Shown: piece after piece, positions 25,664-37,452 of the stretch
How positions within the stretch are numbered: position 1 is the stretch's first letter
How the letters are laid out: the number at the start of each line of letters is the position of its first letter
Assembly: GCF_000466385.1 (NCBI RefSeq)
Contig: NZ_KE952809.1
Coordinates: 12,904-72,565, forward strand
Length of the DNA stretch: 59,662 nt
From: Aneurinibacillus aneurinilyticus ATCC 12856
GTDB taxonomy: Bacteria; Bacillota; Bacilli; Aneurinibacillales; Aneurinibacillaceae
Reading direction: 5' to 3'
Translations under genes and position numbers: made by a program
Notes under the pieces: model-generated
Database searches by the model: none
What the model saw: only the letters and a program-made list of their open reading frames with translations
What the model was told of the DNA's origin: nothing

Positions 25664-25808
25664 AAAGTGAATCTAGGGTTCCGAAGCCACCGAGGCATTT
25701 GGTCCGAGCGATTCAGACGTGTAATAGCACGTTACACCGTAGGGATAAAAGCCCAGGCGGTAGGTTTCTCACTGTGCTGGGGGAAATCTACCGTTTGGGC
25801 TTTTTTTG
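25664..25808 (+). promoter_or_regulatory. ykkC-class riboswitch (probably PRPP type) with terminator
   Basis: The leader contains the conserved ykkC elements: CTAGGGTTCCG (25673-25683), TTGGTCCGAG (25699-25708), an ACGTGTAA..GTTACACCG arm and GGGATAAAAGCCC (25742-25754). A long terminator follows, in which AGCCCAGGCGGTAGGTTTC (25750-25768) pairs with 25783-25801 before seven T; its 5' arm overlaps the aptamer's 3' end. Guanidine, ppGpp and PRPP variants share this core. The purine-operon setting favours the PRPP (2b) type, in which ligand binding prevents termination. Subtype by sequence alone is an inference. Confidence 0.82.
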
Positions 25809-25850
25809 TTGGATAATAATGCAAATTGATGTGTGTAGGAGGCGTGGCGA

Positions 25851-26339
25851 ATGAATCGACCATTGGTGGGCGTTATTATGGGGAGTACGTCTGACTGGGA
25901 TACGATGCAAGCAGCATGCTTGATGCTTGATGAGCTAGAAGTACCGTATGAGAAGCGAGTTGTCTCTGCGCACCGGACGCCAGATTTAATGTTTGAATAT
26001 GCCGAACAGGCAGCAGAGCGGGGTCTGGAGGTCATTATTGCAGGCGCAGGCGGTGCAGCGCATCTACCGGGAATGGTAGCAGCCAAAACGGCGTTACCGG
26101 TCATTGGCGTACCAGTTAAATCGTCCACATTGAACGGACTTGACTCTCTTCTATCTATCGTACAGATGCCGGGCGGTGTTCCGGTTGCTACAGTAGCGAT
26201 CGGGAAAGCAGGTGCAACGAATGCAGGCTTGCTGGCGGCGCAAATCCTTGGCAATAAATACCCGGAGATTCGGGAACGTTTTATGGCGCGGCGAGAAAAA
26301 GTCAAACAACAGGTGCTGGAGGGAAGCCAACTGCCATGA
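25851..26339 (+). CDS. N5-carboxyaminoimidazole ribonucleotide mutase PurE
   Basis: Moves the carboxyl group of N5-CAIR to give CAIR, the sixth stage of de novo IMP synthesis. The 162 residues are the class-I form, with GSTSDWDTM (about 11-19), the SAHRTPD loop carrying the catalytic His, and [15 protein letters not shown]. First gene of the operon after the riboswitch; AGGAGGCG ribosome site. The ATGA at its end overlaps the purK start by four bases, consistent with translational coupling of the two enzymes that handle the unstable N5-CAIR. Confidence 0.98.
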   Translation: MNRPLVGVIMGSTSDWDTMQAACLMLDELEVPYEKRVVSAHRTPDLMFEYAEQAAERGLEVIIAGAGGAAHLPGMVAAKTALPVIGVPVKSSTLNGLDSLLSIVQMPGGVPVATVAIGKAGATNAGLLAAQILGNKYPEIRERFMARREKVKQQVLEGSQLP

Positions 26340-27490
26340 GCAATAAAAAAGTAATCAAGCCAGGTGCAACCATTGGCATATTGGGCGGTGGCCAGCTTGG
26401 ACGGATGATGGCCCTAGCAGGCAGAGCGTCCGGGTATCGGTTCGTTACCCTGGATCCGACAGAAGACTGTCCATGCGCGCAGGTGTGCGACAAGCATGTT
26501 GAAACGGGATATGACAATGTAGACGGTGCAATGGAATTGGCGCAGGCAAGTGACGTAATCACGTACGAATTCGAGAATGTGGATGCGAATGTTGCAGCCG
26601 TTCTCGAAGAAAAATCATACGTACCCCAGGGTAGTGAGCTGTTGCGTATTACACAGAATCGCATCCGTGAGAAATCAACATTGGCTTCCTACGGTATTCC
26701 TGTCGCTCCGTTTTGTGTCATCGAAAGCGAAGCGGATGCCGAAAATGCCGTGAAGGAATTAGGATTGCCTGCGGTAATGAAGACGGCGACCGGTGGATAC
26801 GACGGAAAAGGACAGTACGTTATCCGCAAACTGGAGGAGATGGCTGTAGCCTACCGTGAATTGTCAAAGGCAGGTACCGAGATTATTATTGAACAATTTA
26901 TTCCTTTTACTGTAGAAATTTCAGTTATTGCAGCGCGCAGTGTTTCCGGGGAAGTGAAGACATTTCCCGTAGCAGAGAACGTCCATCGTGAGAATATTTT
27001 GCACCTGTCGATTGTGCCTGCACGTATTGAACAAGCCGTCACGGAACGCGCCGAAGAATTGGCTGGAGCGATTGCGGAAAAACTGCAAGTAGTCGGTCTC
27101 ATCGCTGTCGAAATGTTCGTAACGAAAGACGGTGAAGTATTGGTCAATGAACTGGCCCCTCGTCCACATAATTCGGGTCACTATACGATGGACGCTTGTG
27201 TAACATCGCAATTCGAGCAGCATATTCGAGCGATTTGCGATTTGCCGCTCGGGGAGACGGGGCTTCTGTCTCCGGTTGTTATGGTAAATATTCTGGGCGA
27301 GCATCTTGCCCCCGTTCTTGATAAAATAGAAAAGCTTCCCCCCTCGGCCAAGCTTCATCTGTACGGTAAGAAAGATAGCAAACCAAAGAGGAAAATGGGA
27401 CACATTAATGTTCTGGCCGGGGCGGTCGAGATCGCTTTAAACGAAATAGAGCAATTACAAATTTGGGAGCCGATGAAGGAGGACATGTAA
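26336..27490 (+). CDS. N5-carboxyaminoimidazole ribonucleotide synthase PurK
   Basis: An ATP-grasp enzyme that joins bicarbonate to AIR, making N5-CAIR for PurE. The 384 residues begin with the Rossmann-like [16 protein letters not shown]. The grasp domain includes [12 protein letters not shown] (about 144-155), an EQFIPF segment and the metal-binding [14 protein letters not shown]. The C-terminal lid follows. It overlaps purE by four bases and is one base from purB, as in B. subtilis. Confidence 0.98.
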   Translation: MSNKKVIKPGATIGILGGGQLGRMMALAGRASGYRFVTLDPTEDCPCAQVCDKHVETGYDNVDGAMELAQASDVITYEFENVDANVAAVLEEKSYVPQGSELLRITQNRIREKSTLASYGIPVAPFCVIESEADAENAVKELGLPAVMKTATGGYDGKGQYVIRKLEEMAVAYRELSKAGTEIIIEQFIPFTVEISVIAARSVSGEVKTFPVAENVHRENILHLSIVPARIEQAVTERAEELAGAIAEKLQVVGLIAVEMFVTKDGEVLVNELAPRPHNSGHYTMDACVTSQFEQHIRAICDLPLGETGLLSPVVMVNILGEHLAPVLDKIEKLPPSAKLHLYGKKDSKPKRKMGHINVLAGAVEIALNEIEQLQIWEPMKEDM

Positions 27491-27491
27491 T

Positions 27492-28787
27492 ATGATTCCA
27501 CGCTATACCCGCCCGGAGATGGCGGCGATTTGGACGGAGGAAAACAAATTTAAGGCATGGCTTGAGGTCGAAATTCTGGCATGTGAAGCCTGGGCTGAGC
27601 TCGGTGTCATCCCGAAAGAGGATGTTGAGAAGCTCTGGAAAAATGCCAGCTTCGATGTAAACCGTATCTATGAAATCGAGCAGGAAACACGCCATGACGT
27701 AGTTGCTTTTACACGTGCTGTATCTGAAACGATTGAAGGTGATGAAAAGAAATGGATTCACTACGGACTTACATCCACCGATGTGGTCGATACCGCCCTG
27801 TCGTACTTGTTGTTGCAGGCGAACGAGATTATTGAACAGGACCTTGTTCGCTTTGTAGATATTCTGAAAGAAAAAGCGCAGGAACATAAATATACGGTCA
27901 TGATGGGCCGTACACATGGTGTACATGCCGAGCCGACGACATTTGGTCTGAAAATGGCGCTCTGGTATGAAGAGATGAAGCGCAATCTTGAACGCTTCCG
28001 TCGCGCGAAGGAAACGATTGCTTACGGTAAAATATCCGGGGCGGTCGGCACATATGCCAATATCGATCCGTTTGTAGAGGAGTATGTATGCAAGAAGCTA
28101 GGCTTGAAACCAGCACCGGTTTCGACGCAGACGCTGCAACGTGACCGTCATGCTGAATATATGGCAACACTTGCGTTGATTGCGACTTCCATCGATAAAT
28201 TCGCGGTAGAAGTACGGGGCCTGCAGAAAAGTGAAACGCGCGAAGTGGAAGAAGCGTTCGCGAAAGGACAGAAAGGCTCCTCTGCTATGCCACATAAACG
28301 CAATCCTATCGGCAGCGAGAATATGTCGGGGCTTGCCCGAGTTCTTCGAGGTCATATGGTTTCCGCATATGAAAATGTACCGCTCTGGCATGAACGCGAC
28401 ATCTCGCATTCTTCTGTAGAGCGCGTAATTTTGCCGGATGCAACTCAGTTGATTAATTATATGCTAAACCGCTTCGGTAATATCGTGAAGAATTTGACCG
28501 TATTCCCAGACAATATGAAGCGTAACATGGAACGTACATTCGGCCTTATTTATTCTCAGCGTGTGTTGTTGAAGCTCATCGATAAAGGGCTGAGCCGCGA
28601 GGAAGCATACGATACAGTACAGCCGCGCGCAATGCAGGCGTGGGAAGAACAGCGTCAATTCCGCGAGCTTATTGAATCGGATGAAAAGGTGAAAGCAATG
28701 CTTACGCCGGAGGAAATCGATGATTGCTTCGATTATAGCTGGCATTTAAAGCATGTAGATACGATCTTTAATCGTTTGGGACTCTGA
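27492..28787 (+). CDS. Adenylosuccinate lyase PurB
   Basis: Catalyses two fumarate eliminations: SAICAR to AICAR in IMP synthesis, and adenylosuccinate to AMP. The 431 residues match the Bacillus enzyme. Visible are the TSTDVVDTA substrate loop (about 86-94), [11 protein letters not shown] with a catalytic His, and the superfamily signature [16 protein letters not shown] (about 261-276) with the catalytic serine loop. It acts as a tetramer with shared active sites. A 123-base spacer with a small hairpin follows, the longest gap in the operon. Confidence 0.98.
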   Translation: MIPRYTRPEMAAIWTEENKFKAWLEVEILACEAWAELGVIPKEDVEKLWKNASFDVNRIYEIEQETRHDVVAFTRAVSETIEGDEKKWIHYGLTSTDVVDTALSYLLLQANEIIEQDLVRFVDILKEKAQEHKYTVMMGRTHGVHAEPTTFGLKMALWYEEMKRNLERFRRAKETIAYGKISGAVGTYANIDPFVEEYVCKKLGLKPAPVSTQTLQRDRHAEYMATLALIATSIDKFAVEVRGLQKSETREVEEAFAKGQKGSSAMPHKRNPIGSENMSGLARVLRGHMVSAYENVPLWHERDISHSSVERVILPDATQLINYMLNRFGNIVKNLTVFPDNMKRNMERTFGLIYSQRVLLKLIDKGLSREEAYDTVQPRAMQAWEEQRQFRELIESDEKVKAMLTPEEIDDCFDYSWHLKHVDTIFNRLGL

Positions 28788-28910
28788 AAAAACGAAGCAG
28801 GGCACATGATGTACGTTAGCAGAACGGCGTCATGCCGTCCCTGTGCTAGAAAGAAAGTTCAAAGTATTATGTAAACGACCGGGAAGCGAAGAGCCGGAAG
28901 GAGAAAAACA

Positions 28911-29630
28911 ATGGAAAAGCTAGAAATGCTATATGAAGGAAAGGCGAAACGAATTTACCGCACAAGTGAACCAGGCGTGTTTTGGGTGCAGTATAAAGAT
29001 GATGCCACCGCTTTTAATGGGGAAAAACGAGCCCAAATTATGGGTAAAGGCGAATTGAATAACCGAATTACTTCCATTTTCTTTCGTATGCTGAAAGAAA
29101 AAGGCATTGATAATCATTTCATTGAAGAACTGTCGGCAACCGAGCAATTAGTTAGACAGGTCACGATTATTCCGCTTGAAGTAGTGGTGCGTAATATCGC
29201 GGCAGGCTCTCTCGCAAAGCGCCTTGGAATGGAGGAGGGAACGGCTCTTCCGCAGCCGGTTGTTGAATTCTATTATAAGGATGACGCGTTGGGTGATCCG
29301 CTGGTGAACGACTCGCATATCGATGTTCTCGGGATAGCAACGGCAGAAGAGCGTGCACTGTTGCATAAAATGGCACTTACCGTTAATGACGTGCTGGTTC
29401 CATATATGAAAGAGCGTCGTGTTACTTTAGTTGATTTCAAACTTGAATTTGGCCGTACCGAAGAAGGGCAGGTCCTTCTTGCGGATGAAATCTCCCCGGA
29501 TACGTGTCGTTTCTGGGATGCGGATACGATGGAAAAGTTGGACAAAGATCGTTTTCGTCGTGATTTGGGCAATGTCGAAGATGCTTATAAAGAAATCTTA
29601 AAACGTATTGGAGGAGAAACGCATGTTTAA
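28911..29630 (+). CDS. SAICAR synthetase PurC
   Basis: Couples CAIR with aspartate using ATP. The 239 residues begin [20 protein letters not shown], the ATP-binding glycine-rich part, and contain [14 protein letters not shown] and the signature LVDFKLEFG, with [12 protein letters not shown] near the C-terminus. Strong AAGGAGAAAA precedes the ATG. The preceding spacer (28788-28910) carries a perfect ACGGC/GCCGT hairpin without a T-run, possibly a processing or stability element. Its end overlaps purS by eight bases. Confidence 0.98.
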   Translation: MEKLEMLYEGKAKRIYRTSEPGVFWVQYKDDATAFNGEKRAQIMGKGELNNRITSIFFRMLKEKGIDNHFIEELSATEQLVRQVTIIPLEVVVRNIAAGSLAKRLGMEEGTALPQPVVEFYYKDDALGDPLVNDSHIDVLGIATAEERALLHKMALTVNDVLVPYMKERRVTLVDFKLEFGRTEEGQVLLADEISPDTCRFWDADTMEKLDKDRFRRDLGNVEDAYKEILKRIGGETHV

Positions 29631-29871
29631 AGCCGTTGTATATGTCACACTGAAAGAATCCGTACTTGACCCGCAGGGAACTGCCGTAAAAGGTTCGCTT
29701 CATTCCCTTGGATTTGATGAAGTGAGCGATGTTCGCATCGGTAAATACATGGAAGTCGAACTCGATGTTGCGGATCGCGCGGCAGCAGAAGAGCGCTTGA
29801 AAGAAATGAGCGAAAAGCTGCTTGCTAACACGGTCATTGAAGATTATCGTTTCGAATTGGTGGAGGCGTAA
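29623..29871 (+). CDS. FGAM synthase subunit PurS
   Basis: The small subunit of the three-part formylglycinamidine ribonucleotide synthase (PurS-PurQ-PurL), thought to bridge the glutaminase and synthase for ammonia transfer. It has 82 residues from ATG 29623 ([19 protein letters not shown]). The TTG five codons earlier is part of its GGAGGAG ribosome site and is not the start. The family motif [13 protein letters not shown] is clear. Overlaps the purC end and is three bases from purQ. Confidence 0.97.
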   Translation: MFKAVVYVTLKESVLDPQGTAVKGSLHSLGFDEVSDVRIGKYMEVELDVADRAAAEERLKEMSEKLLANTVIEDYRFELVEA

Positions 29872-29874
29872 ACA

Positions 29875-30567
29875 ATGAAGTGTGCAGTCCTCGTATTTCC
29901 CGGTTCGAACTGTGATGTCGATATGTACAAGGCTGTCGAAGACTGTCTGGGACAACCGGTAGAGTATGTGTGGTACACCCGGACAGACATAGACGAATTT
30001 GATTGTATTCTCCTTCCGGGAGGATTCTCCTATGGAGATTATCTGCGTCCAGGCGCAATGGCCAGTATGGCTCCTGTGCTGGCTGCCGTACAAAAAGCGG
30101 CGGAAGCGGGCAAGCTTATCATGGGCATATGTAACGGATTTCAGGTGCTGACAGAAGCACGTCTTCTACCTGGAGCTTTACGCCGTAACGAAAAGCTGAA
30201 ATTCCGCTGTGAAACAGTGGAGTTGCGCGTAGAAAATAATAATACTGCGTTTACGTCCCAGTACGAAGCGGGCGAAATCATTCGTATTCCGATAGCACAT
30301 GGTGATGGTAACTACTATTGTGACGAAGAAACGCTGAGTGAAATGAAAAAAAATAACCAGATCGTGTTCCGCTATGCGGGGGAGAACCCGAACGGATCGA
30401 TTGATGATATCGCAGGTGTCATGAATAAAGACGGAAACGTGCTGGGCATGATGCCTCATCCGGAGCGTGCCGTGCATAAGTGGCTCGGTTCAGATGACGG
30501 AAAGCGTGTATTTACTTCGATTTTACAGAGCTGGAGGGAGAAGAACGGTGTCACACATGGAGCCTAA
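29875..30567 (+). CDS. FGAM synthase glutaminase subunit PurQ
   Basis: Supplies ammonia from glutamine to PurL. The 230 residues form one class-I amidotransferase domain: [10 protein letters not shown] at the start, nucleophile Cys86 in [10 protein letters not shown], and the His/Glu pair of MPHPERAV near the end. It overlaps the purL start, so the subunits are translationally coupled. Confidence 0.98.
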   Translation: MKCAVLVFPGSNCDVDMYKAVEDCLGQPVEYVWYTRTDIDEFDCILLPGGFSYGDYLRPGAMASMAPVLAAVQKAAEAGKLIMGICNGFQVLTEARLLPGALRRNEKLKFRCETVELRVENNNTAFTSQYEAGEIIRIPIAHGDGNYYCDEETLSEMKKNNQIVFRYAGENPNGSIDDIAGVMNKDGNVLGMMPHPERAVHKWLGSDDGKRVFTSILQSWREKNGVTHGA

Positions 30568-32776
30568 TCCGCAACAGATTGCCGACGAGAAAGTGTATCG
30601 CGAAATGGGTTTAACGGATGAAGAGTATGCCAAGGTTGTCGAAATTCTTGGCAGGAAACCAAATTACACGGAGACAGGGCTATTCAGTGTGATGTGGTCC
30701 GAGCATTGCAGCTATAAGAACTCCAAGCCGGTATTGCGTCGCTTTCCGACATCCGGACCCCGTGTTCTACAGGGACCGGGTGAAGGGGCCGGTATTATCG
30801 ATATTGATGACAATCAGGCGGTCGTATTCAAAGTGGAAAGTCATAACCACCCGTCTGCAATTGAGCCGTATCAAGGAGCGGCGACTGGTGTCGGCGGCAT
30901 TATCCGTGACGTCTTCTCAATGGGCGCGCGTCCGATTGCACTGTTGAATTCCCTTCGCTTCGGCGAATTGGATAAACCGCGTACAAAATATTTATTTGAG
31001 AATGTTGTTGCAGGTATTGCCGGATACGGCAACTGTATGGGAATTCCGACAGTGGGCGGCGAGGTCGTATTCGACAATTGCTATGAGGGCAATCCACTCG
31101 TAAATGCGATGTGTGTAGGTCTTATCGATCACGATCAGATACAGAAGGGTGTAGCCAAGGGCATCGGAAACCCGGTGATGTACGTAGGAGCAGCAACTGG
31201 CCGTGATGGCATCCATGGGGCAACCTTTGCTTCAGAAGAGTTAAATGAAGAATCCGAAGCAAAGCGTCCGGCGGTGCAGGTAGGAGATCCGTTTATGGAG
31301 AAACTATTGCTTGAAGCATGCCTGGAGCTGATTGATACTGGTGCGGTGGCCGGTATTCAGGACATGGGTGCAGCCGGTCTGACATCTTCGAGTGCGGAAA
31401 TGGCAAGTAAAGCGGGCAATGGTATCGAACTGAATCTTGACCTTGTACCACAGCGGGAAAAAGGCATGACTCCATATGAGATGATGCTCTCTGAATCGCA
31501 GGAGCGTATGCTGGTCGTTGTAGAAAAAGGCCGTGAAGATGAAGTGAAGAAAATCTTCGATAAATGGGGACTGCATTCTGTAGTTATCGGACGTGTAACG
31601 GACGACGGCACGCTGCGCTTGCTTCATAAAGGAGAAGTAGCCGCTGAAGTGCCTGTTGATAGCCTGGCTGAAGATGCTCCTGTTTACTATAAACCATCCA
31701 AGGAACCGGCCTATTATAGCGAATATGCAGGCGTAGATACATTGAATATCGCGGAACCGAGCGATTACAATGAGACGTTGAAGCAAGTGTTGTCGGCTCC
31801 AACAGTAGCAAGCAAAGAGTGGGTGTATAACCAGTACGACTATATGGTACGTACGAATACGGCGGTTATTCCAGGTTCGGATGCAGCGGTTATTGCCATT
31901 CGCGGCACACGCAAAGCGCTGGCGATGAGCATCGACTGCAATGGACGCTATGTATACCTTGATCCGGAAGCAGGCGGTGCGATTGCTGTAGCTGAAGCGG
32001 CACGCAATGTTATTTGCTCGGGTGCAGAACCGCTTGGTATCACTGATTGCCTGAATTTCGGAAATCCAGAGAAGCCGGAGATTTTCTGGCAGTTCGAAAA
32101 AGCGGTGGATGGTATGAGTGAAGCGTGCCGTGTGCTTGAAACTCCGGTTATTGGAGGAAATGTAAGCTTATATAATGAAACGAACGGTGAAGCTGTTTAC
32201 CCGACGCCGGTAGTCGGTATGGTGGGTTTGATTCATGACGTTGATCATATTACAACCCAGTCATTCAAGAACGAAGGAGACGTTCTTCTTCTGCTTGGCG
32301 AGACGAGAGCGGAGCTAGGCGGCACAGAATATCAGAAGCTGATGAACGGTTCTGTTTTCGGACGTCCTCCGGTGCTCGATCTGGAAGTAGAAAAGAAACT
32401 GCAACAAACTGTGCTTACAGCTATTCAACACGGACTTATCGCTTCTGCACACGACCTTGCAGAAGGTGGCCTTGCAACGGCGCTTGTAGAATCGGCTGAG
32501 CCGGGTCTTGGTGCAGTTGTGGATTGGAATATCGGGCTGCGCCCTGACATTGCGCTGTTCAGCGAATCACAATCGCGGGTGCTGCTTAGCGTCAAACCGG
32601 AACATATGAACGAGGTATGCGAACTGGCGGCGAAAAACGGTACGTCATGCGCGAAAATCGGTACGGTCGGTACTGACGCCGTGTCAGTGAAAATAAACGG
32701 ACGCGAGCTGATTAATACGCCGCTTGCGGATTTAAAAGCGGCCTGGAAAGGTGCGATCGCATGTCTGATGCAGTAA
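30548..32776 (+). CDS. FGAM synthase large subunit PurL
   Basis: The ATP-dependent synthase converting FGAR to FGAM; here the short 742-residue form that needs PurS and PurQ. Recognisable parts are [12 protein letters not shown] (about 50-61), the [16 protein letters not shown] metal and phosphate loop, [15 protein letters not shown] in the middle, and [12 protein letters not shown] in the second half. I prefer GTG 30548 ([10 protein letters not shown]), since GGAGGG lies 8 bases before it; ATG 30557 would leave 17 bases. It overlaps purQ by 20 bases and purF by 16. Confidence 0.97.
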   Translation: MSHMEPNPQQIADEKVYREMGLTDEEYAKVVEILGRKPNYTETGLFSVMWSEHCSYKNSKPVLRRFPTSGPRVLQGPGEGAGIIDIDDNQAVVFKVESHNHPSAIEPYQGAATGVGGIIRDVFSMGARPIALLNSLRFGELDKPRTKYLFENVVAGIAGYGNCMGIPTVGGEVVFDNCYEGNPLVNAMCVGLIDHDQIQKGVAKGIGNPVMYVGAATGRDGIHGATFASEELNEESEAKRPAVQVGDPFMEKLLLEACLELIDTGAVAGIQDMGAAGLTSSSAEMASKAGNGIELNLDLVPQREKGMTPYEMMLSESQERMLVVVEKGREDEVKKIFDKWGLHSVVIGRVTDDGTLRLLHKGEVAAEVPVDSLAEDAPVYYKPSKEPAYYSEYAGVDTLNIAEPSDYNETLKQVLSAPTVASKEWVYNQYDYMVRTNTAVIPGSDAAVIAIRGTRKALAMSIDCNGRYVYLDPEAGGAIAVAEAARNVICSGAEPLGITDCLNFGNPEKPEIFWQFEKAVDGMSEACRVLETPVIGGNVSLYNETNGEAVYPTPVVGMVGLIHDVDHITTQSFKNEGDVLLLLGETRAELGGTEYQKLMNGSVFGRPPVLDLEVEKKLQQTVLTAIQHGLIASAHDLAEGGLATALVESAEPGLGAVVDWNIGLRPDIALFSESQSRVLLSVKPEHMNEVCELAAKNGTSCAKIGTVGTDAVSVKINGRELINTPLADLKAAWKGAIACLMQ

Positions 32777-34191
32777 TGATGGAGCATGATGAGCTCTGGG
32801 ATAAGCTGAACGAAGAGTGTGGTGTATTTGGGGTGTTTAATCACCCCGATGCACCGCAATTGTCATATTACGGGCTGCATGCCCTGCAGCATCGCGGGCA
32901 GGAGAGCGCAGGTATTTGCGCTTCCGATGGTGAAAAATTCTCATACCACCGTGGGATGGGTTTGGTAACGGAAGCATTCAACGGCAACCAGCTAAGCAAA
33001 ATCCACGGTCGGATGGCTATTGGTCATGTGCGGTATACGACAGCAGGCGAGAGCAAGCTGGAGAATGCCCAGCCGCTTGTTTTTAAGTACACAGGGGGCA
33101 ATCTCGCGTTAGCGCATAACGGAAATCTGGTAAATGCAGAGCAAATTCGCCATCAGCTTGAACGTCAAGGCTCCATTTTTCAGACGACAAGCGATACGGA
33201 GGTTATCGCGCACCTCATTGCGCGTTCCGGCTATGAAATCGAACAGGCTGTACGTGAATCGCTGCGCATGATTAAAGGTGCGTATGCGCTGTTGCTCATG
33301 ACGGAAAACAAAATGATTATCGCACTTGATCCAAACGGTTTGCGTCCGTTGGTGCTTGGCCGCTTGGATGAAGGATACGTTGTCGCATCTGAAACGTGTG
33401 CATTCGAGACGGTAGGCGCGGAATACATTCGTGATGTAGAGCCGGGTGAGATGATCGTTATCGACGAAAAAGGACTGCGTTCAGAGCGATTTGCAGGTCA
33501 AACACAACGTGCGATTTGCTCGTTTGAATACATTTATTTCGCCCGTCCGGATAGTGATATTGACGGTATTAACGTTCATCTGGCGCGTAAAGAAATGGGG
33601 CGCCAGCTATATAAAGAATCCGCCATAGAGGCGGACGTCGTAACAGGTGTGCCAGATTCGAGTATTTCCGCTGCTATTGGCTATGCGGAAGCAGCCGGAC
33701 TTCCGTATGAGCTTGGATTGGTTAAAAATCGTTATGTGGGTCGTACGTTCATTCAGCCGAATCAGGAAATGCGGGCACGCGGCGTGCGCATGAAGCTTAG
33801 CGCGGTGCGCAAAGTTGTGGAAGGCAAGCGTGTAGTCATGATTGATGATTCCATCGTGCGTGGCACGACCAGCGGCAGAATCGTCCGAATGTTACGGGAA
33901 GCGGGAGCAAAAGAGGTACATGTACGTATCAGTTCCCCGCCGGTCAAAAACCCGTGCTTCTATGGCATTGATACGTCAAGCCGGGAAGAGTTGATTGCCA
34001 GTGAGAAATCCATTGAGCAAATCCGCGAGTACATTGGCGCAGATTCGCTGGCTTTTCTATCGGAGAAGGGTATGATTGATGCGATTGGCAGAAATGATAC
34101 GGCGCCGAATCGGGGACATTGTCTGGCCTGTTTCACAGGCTGCTATCCGACAGAAATCTACGAAGATACGAAGAATTGCGTGGAGAAATAG
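32761..34191 (+). CDS. Amidophosphoribosyltransferase PurF
   Basis: The first committed enzyme: PRPP plus glutamine gives phosphoribosylamine. The 476 residues comprise an Ntn glutaminase domain and a phosphoribosyltransferase domain with the PRPP loop [13 protein letters not shown]. The nucleophile is Cys20 in [10 protein letters not shown], so a 19-residue propeptide would have to be removed. This is longer than the 11 residues I recall for B. subtilis. A start at ATG 32776 would give 14 but lacks a ribosome site. C-terminal cysteines ([10 protein letters not shown] and upstream Cys) fit the Bacillus-type iron-sulphur cluster. The start lies within the end of purL. Confidence 0.97.
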   Translation: MSDAVMMEHDELWDKLNEECGVFGVFNHPDAPQLSYYGLHALQHRGQESAGICASDGEKFSYHRGMGLVTEAFNGNQLSKIHGRMAIGHVRYTTAGESKLENAQPLVFKYTGGNLALAHNGNLVNAEQIRHQLERQGSIFQTTSDTEVIAHLIARSGYEIEQAVRESLRMIKGAYALLLMTENKMIIALDPNGLRPLVLGRLDEGYVVASETCAFETVGAEYIRDVEPGEMIVIDEKGLRSERFAGQTQRAICSFEYIYFARPDSDIDGINVHLARKEMGRQLYKESAIEADVVTGVPDSSISAAIGYAEAAGLPYELGLVKNRYVGRTFIQPNQEMRARGVRMKLSAVRKVVEGKRVVMIDDSIVRGTTSGRIVRMLREAGAKEVHVRISSPPVKNPCFYGIDTSSREELIASEKSIEQIREYIGADSLAFLSEKGMIDAIGRNDTAPNRGHCLACFTGCYPTEIYEDTKNCVEK

Positions 34192-34202
34192 GGGGAGATG
34201 GC

Positions 34203-35243
34203 ATGAGTGAGGCTTACAAGCAGGCCGGAGTGGACATTGATGCCGGCAATGAAGCGGTAGAAAGAATGAAAAAACATGTCAAGCGTACATTCCGCCCGGA
34301 GGTTTTGACGGATTTGGGCGGCTTTGGCGCACTGTTTGGACTTGATATTACTAAATATAAAAAACCTGTGCTTGTTTCAGGCACAGATGGTGTCGGCACG
34401 AAGCTAAAGCTGGCATTTGCTATGGATAAGCATGATACGATAGGCGTCGATGCGGTGGCCATGTGTGTGAACGATATTGTTGTTCAAGGCGCGGAGCCGC
34501 TCTTTTTCCTTGACTATTTGGCCTGTGGTAAGGTTGTTCCGGAACGCATCGAAGCGATTGTTAAAGGCATTGCTGATGGCTGTGAACAGTCCGGCTCTGC
34601 GTTAATCGGCGGTGAAACGGCCGAGATGCCGGGTATGTACGAGGAGTCGGAATACGATATTGCCGGTTTTAGCGTCGGCGTAGTAGATGCGGATCGTGTG
34701 ATTGACGGGAAAAGCATCGCGCCAGGAGATATGATTATCGGAATGTCATCGAGCGGTGTGCATAGCAACGGTTTTTCGCTAGTACGCAAAGTTCTGCTTG
34801 AGGATGCAGGTCTATCTCTTCATGAAGAAATAGATGAATTAAATGGTAAATTGGGAGATGTGCTTCTTACTCCGACCCGGATTTATGTGAAGTCGTGCTT
34901 GTCTTTATTAGAAAAAGTAAGAGTCAATGGACTTGTACACATTACTGGCGGCGGGTTTTACGATAACATCCCGAGGATTCTACCGGAGGGCACAGCCGCA
35001 CACATCGAATATGGTACGTGGAATATTCCGCCGGTATTTAATTTGGTGAAAACGAAGGGGAACGTATCAAAGCAGGATATGTTCCGCACATTTAATATGG
35101 GCATTGGCATGATTGCGATCGTCCGGGAGAATGATGCGGACGAGGCGCTTCGCGTATTAGCGGAAGCCGGGGAGCAAGCGCAGATAATCGGACGGATCGT
35201 ACAAGGAGATAGGGATGTCCGGTTTGGCGGGGTGAATTGGTAA
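34203..35243 (+). CDS. AIR synthetase PurM
   Basis: Closes the imidazole ring of FGAM with ATP to form AIR. The 346 residues run from ATG 34203 ([13 protein letters not shown]), with GGGGGAGATGGC before it; an upstream in-frame ATG lies inside purF and has no ribosome site. The core motifs are [41 protein letters not shown] and [13 protein letters not shown]. Same fold as PurL halves. The stop overlaps the purN start by one base (TAATG). Confidence 0.98.
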   Translation: MSEAYKQAGVDIDAGNEAVERMKKHVKRTFRPEVLTDLGGFGALFGLDITKYKKPVLVSGTDGVGTKLKLAFAMDKHDTIGVDAVAMCVNDIVVQGAEPLFFLDYLACGKVVPERIEAIVKGIADGCEQSGSALIGGETAEMPGMYEESEYDIAGFSVGVVDADRVIDGKSIAPGDMIIGMSSSGVHSNGFSLVRKVLLEDAGLSLHEEIDELNGKLGDVLLTPTRIYVKSCLSLLEKVRVNGLVHITGGGFYDNIPRILPEGTAAHIEYGTWNIPPVFNLVKTKGNVSKQDMFRTFNMGIGMIAIVRENDADEALRVLAEAGEQAQIIGRIVQGDRDVRFGGVNW

Positions 35244-35884
35244 TGAAAATCGCCGTTTTCGCTTCCGGTAGCGGCTCGAACTTCGCGGCCATTATGGAAG
35301 CTATACAGAACGGAGCGCTGACTGGGGCGGAAGTAGAATTGCTTGTCTGCGACAAGCCGGAGGCATACGTAGTACAGCGGGCTGCACAGTACGAGGTGCC
35401 GGTATTCCTATTTAACGCCAAGGATTATCCGGATAAACCGAGCTTTGAGAGGGAGATTCTGCAGCGGCTTGAGAATGCGGGAGTTGAGCTTATTGTGCTA
35501 GCAGGGTATATGCGTCTTATCGGTGATACGCTGCTTAAAGCGTATGGTGGACGAATGATCAATCTTCATCCATCGCTTTTGCCATCATTCCCCGGCAAAG
35601 ATGCCATTGGGCAAGCATTTCGTTATGGAGTAAAAGTTACAGGCATTACTGTTCACTTTGTGGATGAAGGTATGGATACGGGACCGATTATTGTACAGCG
35701 TCCTGTGCCCGTATACGGAAAAGATGATGAAACGGCGCTTGCCGAGCGTATCCATAGGGAAGAACATCGGTTGCTTCCGCAAGTGGTACAGCTTCTTGTA
35801 AGTGGAAACGTGCGGTTGAACGGACGACAAGTGCAGATTGAAGCGGAAGATTTTGAATACAGTGGAGGAGTGGAAAAACCGTGA
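35243..35884 (+). CDS. GAR transformylase PurN
   Basis: Transfers a formyl group from 10-formyl-THF to GAR. The 213 residues show the N-terminal nucleotide loop [12 protein letters not shown] (about 6-17), AGYMRLIG and the catalytic region [13 protein letters not shown] with Asn-His, followed by [16 protein letters not shown] with the catalytic Asp. The ATG at 35243 overlaps the purM stop. The TTG two codons earlier is possible but less likely. Confidence 0.98.
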   Translation: MKIAVFASGSGSNFAAIMEAIQNGALTGAEVELLVCDKPEAYVVQRAAQYEVPVFLFNAKDYPDKPSFEREILQRLENAGVELIVLAGYMRLIGDTLLKAYGGRMINLHPSLLPSFPGKDAIGQAFRYGVKVTGITVHFVDEGMDTGPIIVQRPVPVYGKDDETALAERIHREEHRLLPQVVQLLVSGNVRLNGRQVQIEAEDFEYSGGVEKP

Positions 35885-37431
35885 GTGGAGTACAAGTAAA
35901 ACGGGCATTAATCAGTGTTTCGGATAAAACAGGCATCGTAGAATTCGCCAAAGAACTGGATAAACTGGGCGTAGAAATCATTTCTACGGGAGGAACCGCT
36001 ACCTTGCTGCAGAAGGAAGGCGTGAACGTTATTGGCATCTCTGAGGTGACCGGCTTCCCTGAGATTCTTGATGGACGTCTAAAAACGCTCGATCCGCACA
36101 TTCACGGTGGCCTGCTTGCGGTGCGAGATGATGAGAAGCACCGTCAGCAGATCGCCGAGCATAACATTACCCCAATCGATTTGGTCGTGGTTAATCTGTA
36201 CCCGTTTAAAGCTACCATTAGCAAACCCGACGTACCTTTTGCTGAAGCGATCGAAAACATTGATATCGGCGGACCGACCATGCTTCGTTCCGCAGCGAAA
36301 AACCATAAATATGTGGCGGTAGTTGTCGATGCGAATGACTACGGCAAGGTGCTTGAAGAAGTGAAAGCAAACGGAAGCATTGCCGAGGAAACGAAACGTA
36401 AGCTGGCTGCAAAAGTATTCCGCCATACGGCGGCGTATGATGCGCTCATCTCTCAATATTTGACAGAACAAGTTGGCGAACAAATGCCAGATACGTATAC
36501 GGTAACATACGAAAAAGTACAGGATTTACGCTACGGCGAAAACCCGCATCAGTCGGCTGCCTTCTACCGCGAACCGTTAGCCGGTGCGGGCAATATTGCT
36601 ACAGCAAAACAATTGCACGGCAAAGAGCTGTCCTATAATAACATCAATGATGGCAATGCAGCCCTTGCTATCGTAAAAGAATTCAGCGAACCGGCTGTTG
36701 TAGCGGTAAAGCATACAAATCCGTGCGGCGTAGGAACAGGCAACACTATTTTTGAAGCATACCAAAAAGCGTATGCATCTGATCCGGTTTCTATTTTCGG
36801 GGGCATTATTGCGGCGAATCGCCCGATTGATAAAGAAACTGCGCTGCAACTGAAAGAAATCTTCCTCGAGATCATCATGGCCCCATCCTTCACAGGCGAA
36901 GCACTTGAAATTCTGAAAGAGAAGAAGAACCTGCGTTTGCTGGAGCTTGGAGAAATCGTAAGCAAAGAAAAAGCGGACTGGAAGCTGACAAGTGTGGAAG
37001 GCGGCGTACTGATTCAGGAAGATGATACGAAACAAATTACGGAAGCAGACCTGGAAGTCGTTACCGATCGGAAGCCGACCCGCGAAGAAATCCAGCAGCT
37101 TCTGTTTGCTTGGAAAGTCGTCAAACATGTAAAATCTAACGCTATTGTGTTGGTGAAAGACAGCATGACGATTGGCGTGGGCGCAGGTCAGATGAATCGC
37201 GTAGGCTCAGCCCGCATTGCAATTGAACAGGCAGGCGATAAATCCTTCCGCAGCGTATTGGCATCTGATGCCTACTTCCCGATGCCGGATACAGTGGAAG
37301 AAGCGGCAAAAGCAGGCATTTCTGCCATTATCCAGCCAGGAGGCTCTATTCGTGATGAAGATTCCATCAAAGCGGCCAATGAGCATGGTATCGCAATGGT
37401 CTTCACGAAAGTGCGCCATTTCAAACACTAG
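35881..37431 (+). CDS. Bifunctional AICAR transformylase/IMP cyclohydrolase PurH
   Basis: Performs the last two steps to IMP. Residues about 1-145 form the cyclohydrolase ([35 protein letters not shown]). The rest is the folate-dependent transformylase, with [24 protein letters not shown] and the catalytic Lys-His pair of KHTNPCG. The 516-residue length is typical. It starts with GTG overlapping the purN stop by four bases (GTGA), behind GGAGGAG. Confidence 0.98.
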   Translation: MSGVQVKRALISVSDKTGIVEFAKELDKLGVEIISTGGTATLLQKEGVNVIGISEVTGFPEILDGRLKTLDPHIHGGLLAVRDDEKHRQQIAEHNITPIDLVVVNLYPFKATISKPDVPFAEAIENIDIGGPTMLRSAAKNHKYVAVVVDANDYGKVLEEVKANGSIAEETKRKLAAKVFRHTAAYDALISQYLTEQVGEQMPDTYTVTYEKVQDLRYGENPHQSAAFYREPLAGAGNIATAKQLHGKELSYNNINDGNAALAIVKEFSEPAVVAVKHTNPCGVGTGNTIFEAYQKAYASDPVSIFGGIIAANRPIDKETALQLKEIFLEIIMAPSFTGEALEILKEKKNLRLLELGEIVSKEKADWKLTSVEGGVLIQEDDTKQITEADLEVVTDRKPTREEIQQLLFAWKVVKHVKSNAIVLVKDSMTIGVGAGQMNRVGSARIAIEQAGDKSFRSVLASDAYFPMPDTVEEAAKAGISAIIQPGGSIRDEDSIKAANEHGIAMVFTKVRHFKH

Positions 37432-37452
37432 GATAAGGAGAGGGAGCTGATT

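Noticed and set aside
28788-28910. Terminator or riboswitch between purB and purC
   Set aside because: Only a small ACGGC/GCCGT hairpin without T-run; purC is the next step of the same pathway and the operon should continue.
36577-37128. Leftward 183-codon open frame inside purH
   Set aside because: Shadow of a strongly biased gene; no start signal and no recognisable domain.
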